The position numbers were made by a program, and so were the translations under genes. Shown piece by piece: positions 44,714-54,350 of a stretch of DNA of 64,000 nucleotides. Position 1 is the first letter of the stretch. The number at the start of each line of letters is the position of its first letter. Source of the stretch: Pontibacter sp. SGAir0037 (lineage in GTDB: Bacteria; Bacteroidota; Bacteroidia; Cytophagales; Hymenobacteraceae). The notes beneath the pieces were generated by a model. The model made no database searches, had not been told where the DNA came from, and worked only from the letters and a program-made list of their open reading frames with translations. The DNA lies in the NCBI RefSeq assembly GCF_005491705.1, contig NZ_CP028092.1, positions 1,674,001 through 1,738,000 of the forward strand. Reading direction: 5' to 3'.

Positions 44714-46027
44714 ATGAACAAATCGGCATTTTTAGAATTAATAAAGAAAGCATCAAACATCACCGACCAGCAGACAGAAGAGCTGGAGAAGGTGGCTGCT
44801 GCCTTTCCTTATTGCCAGACTGCTCACCTGTTACTTGCCAAATCTGCTTTTGAACATGGCAGCATGCTTTCGGCACAGCGCCTGCGCAAAGCATCTTCTT
44901 ATGCTACCGACAGGCAGGTGCTGAAAAGAGTAATTCATGCTCAGCCAGTGCTTGAACCTGCTTTTGCAGATGACTTGCCAGAGCCTGAGGAAGACCAGGC
45001 AGCAGAAGCCATTGAAGTCCCCTTTGCAGAGGCAGAGGATACACCGCAAACAAGCATAGAAGCCGTTGTTGAAGTACCAGCGATAGAAGAAACGCCTGCT
45101 CCGGAAGAGGCAACAACTGAAATCGAATTACTTCCGGAAACAGATTCACCAGCAAGAACGGAATCACAGGAAGAGGAAGAGGAAGAGGAAGAGGAAGAGG
45201 AAGCAGTAGCATCAGAACAGCACGATTTTGATTCTGAACTGGCCATGTTGCTTACTCTGAATAGCTTAAGCTCATCATCCACTGACCTGCTAGAGCATAA
45301 AACGCCTCTCCTTTTACCAGCTTCACTTCCAGTCTCCCCCGCTGAAGATGGTTCCGTTTCGAAAGAAACGCCTGAAGCTTCCACGGCCGATGAGCCAATG
45401 GCAGCACCTGACACACTTGCTATAGATGTAGCCTTTGTGCCTGTAGCGGAAACCGAATATGCTGCAGAAAGCAGTTTATATGCAGAAGATGAGGAGGTAG
45501 CAGAGCAGGAAAATACTCCTTCAGAAGATTTTCAGGCCGACATAAGCTACTCTTCCAGCGAAATTGACAGGCTTTATTTAGAAGATGTACTTGGCTACGG
45601 GCTATCTTCCAGCAGAATGGGCGAAGTCTTACAGGTAAAGGATCAGGAGTTTACACGAGCTAAGCCAAGGGGTTTTCACCCGGAACTTATACTGGAGTAT
45701 AGCAAAACACATGAACTGGAGAAAACCGCGGAGCCAATAGCGCCTGTGCTGAACCAGGAGCTAGACATTATAGATCAGTTTTTAAAGCTGAACCCGAGGC
45801 TTAAAACCATGGCAAACTTTAAAGTGAAAGCCGAGCCTCAGGAAGATTTGTCGCTTAAAAGCACGAAGATAAAGAAAGGAATTGCCTCTGAAAGCCTGGC
45901 TTCTATATTCCTGAATCAGGGGAAAGTAAAGAAGGCTATTAAAATATATGAACAACTGATTTTGAAAAATCCGGAAAAAAAGGTTTACTTTGCCGAACAG
46001 ATAGAAAAATTACAAAACTTAACATAA
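44714..46027 (+). CDS. Acidic protein with disordered Glu-rich middle, function unknown
   Basis: 437 aa. The N-terminal about 75 residues are helical (KSAFLELIKKASNITDQQ, then PYCQTAHLLLAKSAFEHGS), resembling a TPR-like start found in this position in other Bacteroidetes. Residues about 80-280 are low-complexity, rich in Glu, Ala, Pro and Ser, and include a run of Glu encoded by a GGAAGA hexanucleotide repeat. The C-terminal part returns to helices ending with a TPR-like unit (QGKVKKAIKIYEQLILKNPEKK). No signal peptide. Adjacent to lptE (25 nt) and secG (1 nt), so co-transcribed with envelope genes. I do not know its role. Confidence 0.85.
   Translation: MNKSAFLELIKKASNITDQQTEELEKVAAAFPYCQTAHLLLAKSAFEHGSMLSAQRLRKASSYATDRQVLKRVIHAQPVLEPAFADDLPEPEEDQAAEAIEVPFAEAEDTPQTSIEAVVEVPAIEETPAPEEATTEIELLPETDSPARTESQEEEEEEEEEEEAVASEQHDFDSELAMLLTLNSLSSSSTDLLEHKTPLLLPASLPVSPAEDGSVSKETPEASTADEPMAAPDTLAIDVAFVPVAETEYAAESSLYAEDEEVAEQENTPSEDFQADISYSSSEIDRLYLEDVLGYGLSSSRMGEVLQVKDQEFTRAKPRGFHPELILEYSKTHELEKTAEPIAPVLNQELDIIDQFLKLNPRLKTMANFKVKAEPQEDLSLKSTKIKKGIASESLASIFLNQGKVKKAIKIYEQLILKNPEKKVYFAEQIEKLQNLT
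45169..45203 (+). repeat. In-frame GGAAGA hexanucleotide repeat
   Basis: Five full GGAAGA units plus GGAAG encode consecutive Glu residues in the acidic protein. Because the unit is six bases, gain or loss of units keeps the frame and would only change the length of the Glu tract. Confidence 0.9.
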
Positions 46028-46028
46028 T

Positions 46029-46415
46029 ATGTACATCGCCCTTATCAGCATCATTGTTTTTATTTGCGTACTTCTGATTTTAGTTGTACTAGCTCAAAAT
46101 CCTAAAGGCGGCGGTTTATCCAGCCAGTTTGGCGGAAGTACCAGCCAGTTAATGGGTGTAAAACGTACAGGCGACCTTCTAGAGAAATTAACCTGGGGTT
46201 TTGCAGTTGCCCTGGTTGTTTTAACATTAGGTACACACATGATGCTTGATTCTGCCGGCGACTCTGCTGTACAGCGAAGTGTAAACGAAGAGCGTGCGCG
46301 TCAGTCTAACCTGCCAACTGGTCCATTAGGTGCCCCGGCATCTGAAGACACGACAGCAGCTATTCCGGATGCGAACGAAATTCCAACTATGCTTGATACA
46401 GCTGCCAATAACTAA
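46029..46415 (+). CDS. secG: Preprotein translocase subunit SecG
   Basis: 128 aa. Two TM helices (about 2-23 and 54-72) flank the conserved cytoplasmic loop VVLAQNPKGGGLSSQFGGS, the SecG signature. The C-terminal tail is longer than in E. coli and is polar with TTAAIPDANEIP, as in related Bacteroidetes. It is part of the SecYEG inner-membrane channel. Its start follows the preceding stop by one nucleotide, and a terminator follows, so it ends the lptE-to-secG unit. Confidence 0.95.
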   Translation: MYIALISIIVFICVLLILVVLAQNPKGGGLSSQFGGSTSQLMGVKRTGDLLEKLTWGFAVALVVLTLGTHMMLDSAGDSAVQRSVNEERARQSNLPTGPLGAPASEDTTAAIPDANEIPTMLDTAANN

Positions 46416-46433
46416 GCTTCATCTATAGATATG

Positions 46434-46463
46434 AAAGCCGGCTCAAATGGGCCGGCTTTTTTA
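46434..46463 (+). terminator. Terminator after secG
   Basis: AAAGCCGGC pairs with GCCGGCTTT around an 8-nt loop and is followed by TTTTATTT, a classic plus-strand rho-independent terminator that separates secG from groES. Confidence 0.9.
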
Positions 46464-46517
46464 TTTATAACATCTGCCAACTCTGCTGCGCTCTTTGCCA
46501 AAAAAGTTCCTTTTGTA

Positions 46518-46541
46518 TGACAGAAAATGACAAAATTGTCA
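46518..46541. promoter_or_regulatory. Candidate groESL operator with TGACA/TGTCA repeats
   Basis: TGACA at 46518 is repeated ten bases later at 46528, where TGACAAAATTGTCA forms an inverted repeat (6-bp arms, 2-nt centre). It lies about 135 nt before groES. No CIRCE element is present, so this may be the site of heat-shock control, but that is inference. Confidence 0.45.
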
Positions 46542-46674
46542 GGTAAAACATGTCCGGAAACTGAAAAAATGGCTTAAACTGGCAGTCATAGCTGCTTGGC
46601 ACAAGAAATGATAGTAGAGAATTGGTTTCAACGTTAAATTATTAACCAATAAAACTAAATAACATAAACAAACT

Positions 46675-46965
46675 ATGTCAATCAGCATTAAACCATTAGC
46701 AGACAGAGTAATCGTAGCTCCTGCTGCAGCAGAAGAAAAAACCAAGTCTGGTATTATTATCCCTGACACTGCTAAAGAGAAACCGCAGCGCGGTGAGGTA
46801 GTAGCCGTTGGCGAAGGTAAAGTATCTGAGCAAGGTGCCACTTTAAAGCCACAGGTGCAGGTAGGTGACCAAGTGTTGTATGGCAAGTATGCAGGTACAG
46901 AAATCTCTGTAGACGGAAATGATTACCTGATTATGCGCGAGTCTGATATTCTGGCTATTCTTTAA
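46675..46965 (+). CDS. groES: Co-chaperonin GroES
   Basis: 96 aa, the normal length. It forms the heptameric lid of GroEL. The sequence shows [21 protein letters not shown] at the start with the mobile loop around [17 protein letters not shown], then [10 protein letters not shown] and the ending [12 protein letters not shown]. The preceding 259 nt contain the secG terminator, a TGACA-type inverted repeat and an A-rich leader (ATAAACAAACT) directly before the ATG, as is usual for strongly translated genes in this phylum. groEL follows after 39 nt. Confidence 0.98.
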   Translation: MSISIKPLADRVIVAPAAAEEKTKSGIIIPDTAKEKPQRGEVVAVGEGKVSEQGATLKPQVQVGDQVLYGKYAGTEISVDGNDYLIMRESDILAIL

Positions 46966-46986
46966 TTCTATTCACTTCAAAACTAA

Positions 46987-48639
<1,653 letters not shown>

Positions 48640-48667
48640 TCTGATTCCCATAGTAAATGCTATAAAG

Positions 48668-48698
48668 AAAGCCCTGAACCTTATAGGTTCAGGGCTTT
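48668..48698. terminator. Terminator between convergent groEL and lipoprotein gene
   Basis: A 14-bp stem (left arm AAAGCCCTGAACCT) with a 3-nt loop is followed by TTGC on the plus strand and preceded by A-rich DNA, so it can serve groEL and the minus-strand gene ending at 48719. Confidence 0.88.
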
Positions 48699-48718
48699 TG
48701 CTTTAGCGGCTATACCGC

Positions 48719-49351
48719 TTATTTCAAATCTTTTATCTTGATCTGAATATCATGTGGCGCTACTTCATCCCCACCAAAATAAGGATACAACATGTAGCCC
48801 TCTCCTTTTCCGGTAAAAGCTCTCGGTAGTTCTACACGCTTGTCATTAAGAACAAATATGTACTTATTGTCCTCAAGCCTGATTTCATAGGTATACGGCT
48901 TATTCAGCTCTACTATATCCACCAGTTCCGACATCCGCGCCATGTTTCTATATGTATAGGCATGAATCTCAAGTCGGTTGTTAAACCATCTCCAGCCAAA
49001 ACGGGCACTGTTGGTATGATGATGTGTATTTCCGTCTGATAGCCCATATAGTTTATTAATGTCTGCCTGGTTGGAGGCTGCCGCCGTGGTATAAACAGCA
49101 GATTGATCGAAAGTAGCTTCGAAACGCATAGATGAGGCAGAAACGAACTTAATCGCATTGGTGGAATACTGCTCTCCTTTCTTTATCGTGTAAACAGCAG
49201 GAGCCAGTACTGGGCTTGTGGTTGAAGCAGGAATGTTTTTCTGACCCGGATCAGAAACTTCTTCAAGAGAGGGTACTACATTGCATGACGAGATGCATAG
49301 CATGGCCATTAACAGTATATTACTGTATAAGGCATGAACAGAAAGTTTCAT
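48719..49351 (-). CDS. Hypothetical lipoprotein
   Basis: 210 aa. The lipoprotein signal ends at Cys23 (ISSC). The mature protein begins with a Pro/Ser/Thr-rich linker and continues with beta-rich sequence (YTIKKGEQYSTNAIKFVS, then MRFEATFDQSAVYT, then NRLEIHAYTYRN, then YTYEIRLEDNKYIFVLNDKRVEL). The pattern suggests a jelly-roll domain resembling those that bind or cleave polysaccharide, but I do not recognise a family. It stands alone, converging with groEL. Confidence 0.78.
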   Translation of the reverse strand: MKLSVHALYSNILLMAMLCISSCNVVPSLEEVSDPGQKNIPASTTSPVLAPAVYTIKKGEQYSTNAIKFVSASSMRFEATFDQSAVYTTAAASNQADINKLYGLSDGNTHHHTNSARFGWRWFNNRLEIHAYTYRNMARMSELVDIVELNKPYTYEIRLEDNKYIFVLNDKRVELPRAFTGKGEGYMLYPYFGGDEVAPHDIQIKIKDLK

Positions 49352-49446
49352 TTTGGCTAAAAGTGAATCTTGAAAGTTTTAAATTAAGAACTCCTTTAAA
49401 GCCATCTAACAATTATATTTCCTGAAAAAGTTTAATTTTTGAAAAC

Positions 49447-49479
49447 AAAAAAAGCCTTTGCTGTTATAACAGCAAAGGC
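49447..49479 (-). terminator. Terminator of the peptide transporter gene
   Basis: On the minus strand GCCTTTGCTGTT pairs with AACAGCAAAGGC (2-nt loop) and is followed by seven T residues, 44 nt beyond the stop of the POT gene. Confidence 0.88.
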
Positions 49480-49522
49480 CACTATAGTTATATTATTAAT
49501 ACAGAAGGAGTTAAAGCAGAAA

Positions 49523-50956
49523 TTACAGCCCTGCTTCCAGCAACTGCCCTGTCTGTGCATCTACTTCTTTCTGCCTGTTATCCTCAGCTCCGTGCGTCAG
49601 GCGATTAATTCTTCTGGAAAGAATCATCAATAAGCCGCCAAGCACAATGGTTACAACAGCAATACCGGCAAATATTTGCAGCTCGCCCTGGCGCTGCGCC
49701 CAAATACCTATCAGACCTGCCAGGAAATTACCCATACCCGTTACGGCAAAATAGAGTCCCATCATAGAAGCTACGATTCGCTTCGGAGCAACTTTGGTGA
49801 TAAAGGAAAGCGAAACAGGAGAAAGGGCCAGTTCACCTAACGTCTGAAACAGGTAAGCCAGCACCAGCCATGAAAGAGCAGACTTTCCATCCACTGCATC
49901 TGTACGCTCTAAGGCAGCCGCTACCATGTATATAAATCCGATGCCCAGTACCGCTGTACCAAGTCCCATTTTAAAGATAGAAGACAGGTTGATGTTTCTT
50001 CTGCCCAAAGCAACCCAGAACCAGGCCACAAGCGGACCAGCAGTGATGATGAAGAAAGAGTTCAAGCCTTGCAACCAGGAAGCGGGAACTTCCCAGCCAA
50101 AAACAAACCGATCGGTATAGTCTTTGGCATAAAGATTCATAAGGCCACTAGCCTGCTCAAAAGAAGCAAAAAACACAAGCACAATTACGAAGGAAAGGAT
50201 AATGGCTAACACACGGTCTTTTTCGTTCTTGGTGAAGCTCTTTTTGGCAGGTGCTGAGAAATCATCTTCGTCTTTTGTAAAGATCTTATCTTCTGGCTTC
50301 ACGATGTCGGTAATATGCGCCAGATACTTGCGGCCTGTAATAAATACCAGCTGCCCCAGTAGCATACCAAAACCAGCCAAGGAGAAGCCATAGTGCCAGC
50401 CGATGCGCTCGCCTACATAGCCTACTATAATCGAAGCCAGAAGTGCCCCCACATTAATCCCCATATAGAAGATAGTAAATCCGGCATCTCGGCGGGGATC
50501 ACCCTGCTTGTACAGCTCCCCAACTAAAGTGGAAATATTGGGTTTAAGTAAACCCGTGCCAAAAACAATCAGAGCTAACGCAAAATAAAATGTGAACTGC
50601 AATGGAATAGCCATCAGAAAGTGGCCAGCTACCAGAATAAAGCCGCCATACATCACCGCCTTTCTCTGGCCAAATACCTTATCAGCCAGAATACCACCAG
50701 GTATAGCCATAATATAAACCATGGCTGTATAAATAGATAATAACAGGAGTGCGTTTTCTTTATCCCAACCGAAACCACCCATTGTGGTAGATGTTAAGAA
50801 AAGAACCAGAATACCTCTTAAACCATAGTAGCTAAAACGCTCCCACATTTCAGTGAAAAACAAAATCATCAGTCCTTTGGGATGCCCAAAGAGCGTACCG
50901 TGCGGCTCAATAAAACTTGGCGCCTTCCCTCCGGAGATATTTTGGGATGTTGACAT
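49523..50956 (-). CDS. POT/PTR2-family proton-coupled peptide transporter
   Basis: 477 aa major-facilitator protein with about 14 TM helices. The PTR2 signature FTIFYMGINVGALL is near residue 160, the MFS loop motif GGILADKVFGQRKAV near 80, and the ExxERFxYYG motif appears as EMWERFSYYGLRG near 35. It should import di- and tripeptides with protons. The C-terminal half contains PVSLSFITKVAPKRIVASMMG, also typical. Single gene with its own terminator; it diverges from rsmE across 680 nt of non-coding DNA. Confidence 0.93.
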   Translation of the reverse strand: MSTSQNISGGKAPSFIEPHGTLFGHPKGLMILFFTEMWERFSYYGLRGILVLFLTSTTMGGFGWDKENALLLLSIYTAMVYIMAIPGGILADKVFGQRKAVMYGGFILVAGHFLMAIPLQFTFYFALALIVFGTGLLKPNISTLVGELYKQGDPRRDAGFTIFYMGINVGALLASIIVGYVGERIGWHYGFSLAGFGMLLGQLVFITGRKYLAHITDIVKPEDKIFTKDEDDFSAPAKKSFTKNEKDRVLAIILSFVIVLVFFASFEQASGLMNLYAKDYTDRFVFGWEVPASWLQGLNSFFIITAGPLVAWFWVALGRRNINLSSIFKMGLGTAVLGIGFIYMVAAALERTDAVDGKSALSWLVLAYLFQTLGELALSPVSLSFITKVAPKRIVASMMGLYFAVTGMGNFLAGLIGIWAQRQGELQIFAGIAVVTIVLGGLLMILSRRINRLTHGAEDNRQKEVDAQTGQLLEAGL

Positions 50957-51636
50957 AAAATCTAGTATATATTTAAATTAAAAGTTCTAAAACCTGTTCA
51001 GCAAGATCAGCAAAAAATCTACTTAAAATATAGTTATAGAGCATTAGAAGGTGTGGCCTGCTGTAACTGCTCCGTATCCAATGCCCCATGCTTCACTTAT
51101 ACCTGTATCAGAATAGCAGGAAACGTAAAGGTGAAAACTGATAGAGTTAACCATTGAATGATTACATTTGCTATAGTTTCTTCTATGCTATTACAACCTT
51201 AAGTAGTAAATATATCAGTTTCGGCACATAACAACAAATTTAGACCTGACATTAAGCTAATCAGTAATATGCAACTCCTGTCAAAACAACGGCCATACCC
51301 AAAGCAGCTTTACATAATACCCCGGAAGATATTGCCTATCAAACACATCCTGTGTTTGGGGCCGAAACATTAATTACTGAACCTCACTACAAAAGACATA
51401 GATTTTTTGATGCACTTTCAAATTCACCTTCAAATGAATACTTTCGTATAGCAAAAAAGGCATAAGACCTATTGCTGATGCTTCATCTAATAAAAAAGTG
51501 ATGTTTTAGAAAAGATGGCTTTATTGTTTCTTAGGCTTCTTCCCGTAAAGAGGCAATAGGAAAAAGATACAGGAAGAATACAGTTGCCTTTACAAGCAAA
51601 CCTTTCGCGAAAGTTTTAAAATTATAAATTTAACCT
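50957..51636. other. 680-nt intergenic region, POT transporter / rsmE
   Basis: Low-GC DNA with stops in all frames. I see no RNA gene, repeat or clear promoter motif. It must hold the start signals of the two divergent genes; the remainder may be decayed sequence. Confidence 0.5.
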
Positions 51637-52353
51637 GTGCACATTTTTTATACACCCGACATTAATTCAGATTTTTATAGTTTAAGCGAAGAAGAATCGA
51701 AGCACTGTACCCGTGTGCTGAGGCTACAGCAGGGAGATTCAGTAAACCTCATTGATGGTTGTGGTGGCCTGTACACAGCTATTATTCAGGATGCGCACCA
51801 GAAAAAGTGTCAGTTGCAGGTAATCGACAAGCAACTGGAATTTGGGAAGGTGCCTTATGTGGCACACATAGCGGTAGCTCCAACAAAAAACCTTGACCGG
51901 ATTGAATGGTTTGTAGAAAAAGCCGTAGAAGTAGGTGTAAGTGAAATATCATTCCTGAAGTGTGAACACTCTGAACGAAAGGATTTACGTCTTGATCGCT
52001 TGGAAAAAATAGCCATAAGTGCCATGAAGCAGTCTAAAAAAGGATACCTGCCGTTGCTGCATGACATGGTGCCCTATCAGAAATTTTTACAAACCTGTGT
52101 ACCCGAAGATACCTTTATTGCACACTTGGAAGATGATGCAACCAAAGGACTGAAAGATTATTACAGACACAACAGGGCGCATTGCATTCTGATTGGGCCA
52201 GAAGGAGACTTTTCCCGTTCTGAGATTGAGGCAGCTTACGAAAGAGGAATTCGCCCAGTTACGTTAGGCACAAGCAGGTTAAGAACAGAGACTGCCGGTT
52301 TAGTTGCCTGCCACACCTTGCAGGTGCTCCATGATATTCATGCACCCGCCTAA
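51637..52353 (+). CDS. rsmE: 16S rRNA (uracil1498-N3)-methyltransferase
   Basis: 238 aa from a GTG start (MHIFYTP with GTG read as Met). SPOUT-class methyltransferase that methylates U1498 of 16S rRNA. The N-terminal PUA-like part carries HCTRVLRLQQGDSVNLIDG near residue 25. The trefoil-knot SAM site is visible as IGPEGDFSRSEIE near 188 and LGTSRLRTETAGL near 218. Length is normal. The DUF4159 gene starts 13 nt after the stop. Confidence 0.95.
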   Translation: MHIFYTPDINSDFYSLSEEESKHCTRVLRLQQGDSVNLIDGCGGLYTAIIQDAHQKKCQLQVIDKQLEFGKVPYVAHIAVAPTKNLDRIEWFVEKAVEVGVSEISFLKCEHSERKDLRLDRLEKIAISAMKQSKKGYLPLLHDMVPYQKFLQTCVPEDTFIAHLEDDATKGLKDYYRHNRAHCILIGPEGDFSRSEIEAAYERGIRPVTLGTSRLRTETAGLVACHTLQVLHDIHAPA

Positions 52354-52366
52354 GCCATACAGATAT

Positions 52367-53059
52367 ATGAACCAGATCTTTATAATGAGATACTTAAAGT
52401 TTAGCATCCTGCTACTGGTGCTCCTTAATGGGCTTGCTTTTTCTGTGTCTGCACAGAAATATAGCTTCAAAATTGCAAAACTTAAGTATAATGGCGGCGG
52501 AGACTGGTATGCCAACAAAACTTCGCTGCCAAATCTCATCCGCTTCTGCAATCAGAACCTGAACATGAATATTGCTCCGGAAGAAGCTGTTGTAGAAGTT
52601 GGAAGCCCGGAACTGATGAGTTATCCTTTTGTGCACATGACAGGCCATGGCAATGTTGTGTTTTCGGATGCAGAGGCTGAAAACCTTCGGAATTACCTGA
52701 TAAGCGGCGGCTTTCTGCATGTAGATGATAACTATGGCCTGGACAAGTATATCAGGAAAGAAATGAAAAAGGTTTTTCCGGAGTATGAGTTTGTGGAAAT
52801 AGCTTTCGACCACCCTATTTACAGGCAAAAGTATACTTTCACGAATGGCTTACCCAAAATACACGAGCACGACAACAAGCCGCCACAGGGCTTTGGTATT
52901 ATTCATAAGGGTCGCCTGGTATGCTTCTACAGCTACGAAACCGATTTAGGCAATGGATGGGAAGACTCCGAAGTACACAACGATCCGGAAGAGAAACGGC
53001 AGCAGGCCCTCCGCATGGGCGCAAACATCCTATCCTATGCGCTGACACAGTATTTATAA
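52367..53059 (+). CDS. Secreted DUF4159 protein
   Basis: 230 aa from ATG 52367 (an ATG at 52385 gives MRYLKFSIL; the frame is open further into rsmE). The signal peptide ends VSAQK. DUF4159 shows YNGGGDWYANKTSLPNLIRF near the mature start, FVHMTGHGNVVFSDAEAENL with its TGHG motif, and GGFLHVDDNYGLDKYIRKEM, resembling a class I amidotransferase-like Rossmann core without a catalytic Cys. Many Bacteroidetes have it beside rsmE. Function unknown. 13 nt after rsmE, hence one operon. Confidence 0.88.
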   Translation: MNQIFIMRYLKFSILLLVLLNGLAFSVSAQKYSFKIAKLKYNGGGDWYANKTSLPNLIRFCNQNLNMNIAPEEAVVEVGSPELMSYPFVHMTGHGNVVFSDAEAENLRNYLISGGFLHVDDNYGLDKYIRKEMKKVFPEYEFVEIAFDHPIYRQKYTFTNGLPKIHEHDNKPPQGFGIIHKGRLVCFYSYETDLGNGWEDSEVHNDPEEKRQQALRMGANILSYALTQYL

Positions 53060-53251
53060 GCCGTTACACAGACGTGTTAATGTCCCCCTACGAAGCTATC
53101 TTATAGGGAAAATCTACCATAAGTGCGCAGGTGCGAGTTTCGAAAAGGAGTTTTTTTGTGCCACCTGTTTCCTGCTCGTTTTATCACCTAAGTGTAAGAG
53201 TGGTTAAAGAAAATTATGAATAGTCAGTTTGCCATTTTAGGTACAATCTCG

Positions 53252-53310
53252 TCCCCTTTTGAAGGGGGTAAGGGTCGTTTCATTCTAGCAAATTCTCCCC
53301 TTGAGGGGAG
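53252..53310. repeat. REP-like palindromes (CCCCTTxxAGGGG family)
   Basis: TCCCCTTTTGAAGGGGG at 53252 and the perfect palindrome CTCCCCTTGAGGGGAG at 53295-53310. Relatives lie at 53460-53481 and 61354-61375. Confidence 0.65.
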
Positions 53311-53459
53311 CCAGAGGAGTGTTTAAGGCTGCGATTAGTCCCAAAGAACTTTATTCAAACACCTTACCTCCTAAATTTACACCCCTATTTAGCTCCGCTA
53401 GCAACTCTAAAGCTCCCGCTTCAGATTGTCCTCAAGGGGATATTACCCGAGAATAAAAC

Positions 53460-53481
53460 GTCCCTCCTCTAAAGGGGGACA
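53460..53481. repeat. REP-like palindrome copy
   Basis: GTCCCTCCTCTAAAGGGGGA begins here; it shares the GTCC...CTTTx..AAGGGGGAC frame with the copy at 61354-61375. Confidence 0.55.
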
Positions 53482-53679
53482 TAGGTTTTTACCCGTTGCT
53501 CATAAACCTGAAATATACTTGAAGATCTATCTATTAGCGGTTTCAAAAAGTATCCCATTAAGATTAGCTTCAAAGGGCATTGGGGAATGAATACATCTGC
53601 GGACAATTGTGTAGTTACATATCCGTAAGAGGCAACTTAGCTATACACGAAAGTTGTTCCCCTATAACTTAAACTTTAT

Positions 53680-54207
53680 CTAAAACTTTCTTTTCAAGAT
53701 TTCTGATAATATAACAGCATCACGCATACCGTTCGGGCTTCGTAGCATTTTAGCGTATGAGGACTGGGGAGCTGCTTGTTTCGGAGAACCAGCATTACTC
53801 TTTCTATTCCTGATTTCCATCGAGCGCTTGGCGGCCTCTCTCGCTTCAGCAGGCTTCTCCCACGAGAGCACCCTGGGCTTTAACTTCTCCGTCGTAAACA
53901 CTTCTTCTGCAACTGGTTCTGGACGGGCTGCCGGTGCAGGAAAATTGTTCACCAGTTCCCGGCCATGCTCTTTCGCCCGTTCTGCTTTAGGTTTTAATTC
54001 TCTTAAAATATCTTCATAAGAAGTGCTGGGCTGGATTGGCTGCTGTGGCCTGGGCCTTGTTTCGGCAGCTGGCTCCTGGCGCCTTCGCTGCGGCACATTG
54101 TCAGGAGGGGTGTTTTCGTCAGCACTTTTAAATGCTTTGCGCCAGACCGTAAACAGAAAATACCCTACGGCAAGCAGTATATAGAAAATAACTTTAAAGT
54201 CTTCCAT
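53680..54207 (-). CDS. Hypothetical membrane-anchored protein
   Basis: 175 aa. One N-terminal TM helix (about 6-22, VIFYILLAVGYFLFTVW) is followed by a long basic, Pro/Arg/Gln-rich region without predicted fold (PQRRRQEPAAETRPRPQQP) and short helical segments (SYEDILRELKPKAERAKEHG; then SYAKMLRSPNGMRDAVILSE near the end). The C-terminal NGMRDAVILSEIL block is the best conserved-looking part. It diverges from smc. I know no function; it resembles small Bacteroidetes hypotheticals found at this position. Confidence 0.75.
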   Translation of the reverse strand: MEDFKVIFYILLAVGYFLFTVWRKAFKSADENTPPDNVPQRRRQEPAAETRPRPQQPIQPSTSYEDILRELKPKAERAKEHGRELVNNFPAPAARPEPVAEEVFTTEKLKPRVLSWEKPAEAREAAKRSMEIRNRKSNAGSPKQAAPQSSYAKMLRSPNGMRDAVILSEILKRKF

Positions 54208-54291
54208 ACAGGTTGTGTGTTAAATCAAATATAGCTAAAATAAACATGAGTACAATTTATAATTATAGAGAATAATAGCTCCCACACATGC

Positions 54292-54319
54292 TTTGTTAAC
54301 AGATTTAGTCTTATTTTTG
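54292..54319 (+). promoter_or_regulatory. Possible smc promoter
   Basis: TTTG at 54292-54295 and TATTTTTG at 54312-54319 fit the Bacteroidetes boxes with 16 nt between them, slightly short of the usual 17-23, and 31 nt before the smc ATG. Confidence 0.5.
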
Positions 54320-54350
54320 AGATTCAATCAGAGAGTTTCCGCTAACGCGA

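Larger units (their letters stand above)
53060..53679. other. 620-nt intergenic region filled with degenerate palindromic repeats
   Basis: No gene in any frame. It contains at least four G/C-run palindromes of one family (53252-53267, 53295-53310, about 53430-53440 and 53460-53481) and an imperfect inverted pair GGAGTGTTTAAGG / CAAACACCTTACCTCC near 53316 and 53357. It appears to be a cluster of decayed REP-like units. Confidence 0.6.

Noticed and set aside
44904..45414. Minus-strand frames with long Leu/Pro and Ser runs
   Set aside because: They are the antisense reading of the GGAAGA repeat and acidic region, giving artificial low-complexity proteins.
46590..46625. TTGGCACAAGAAATGAT as a sigma-54 promoter before groES
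   Set aside because: The -24 half is good, but the required GC at -12 is GA at the right spacing, so it is likely chance.
46416..46674. CIRCE element for HrcA control of groESL
   Set aside because: The TTAGCACTC/GAGTGCTAA pair is absent. TTAGCACTC-like bases at 42841 belong to the dispersed repeat and lie far from groES.
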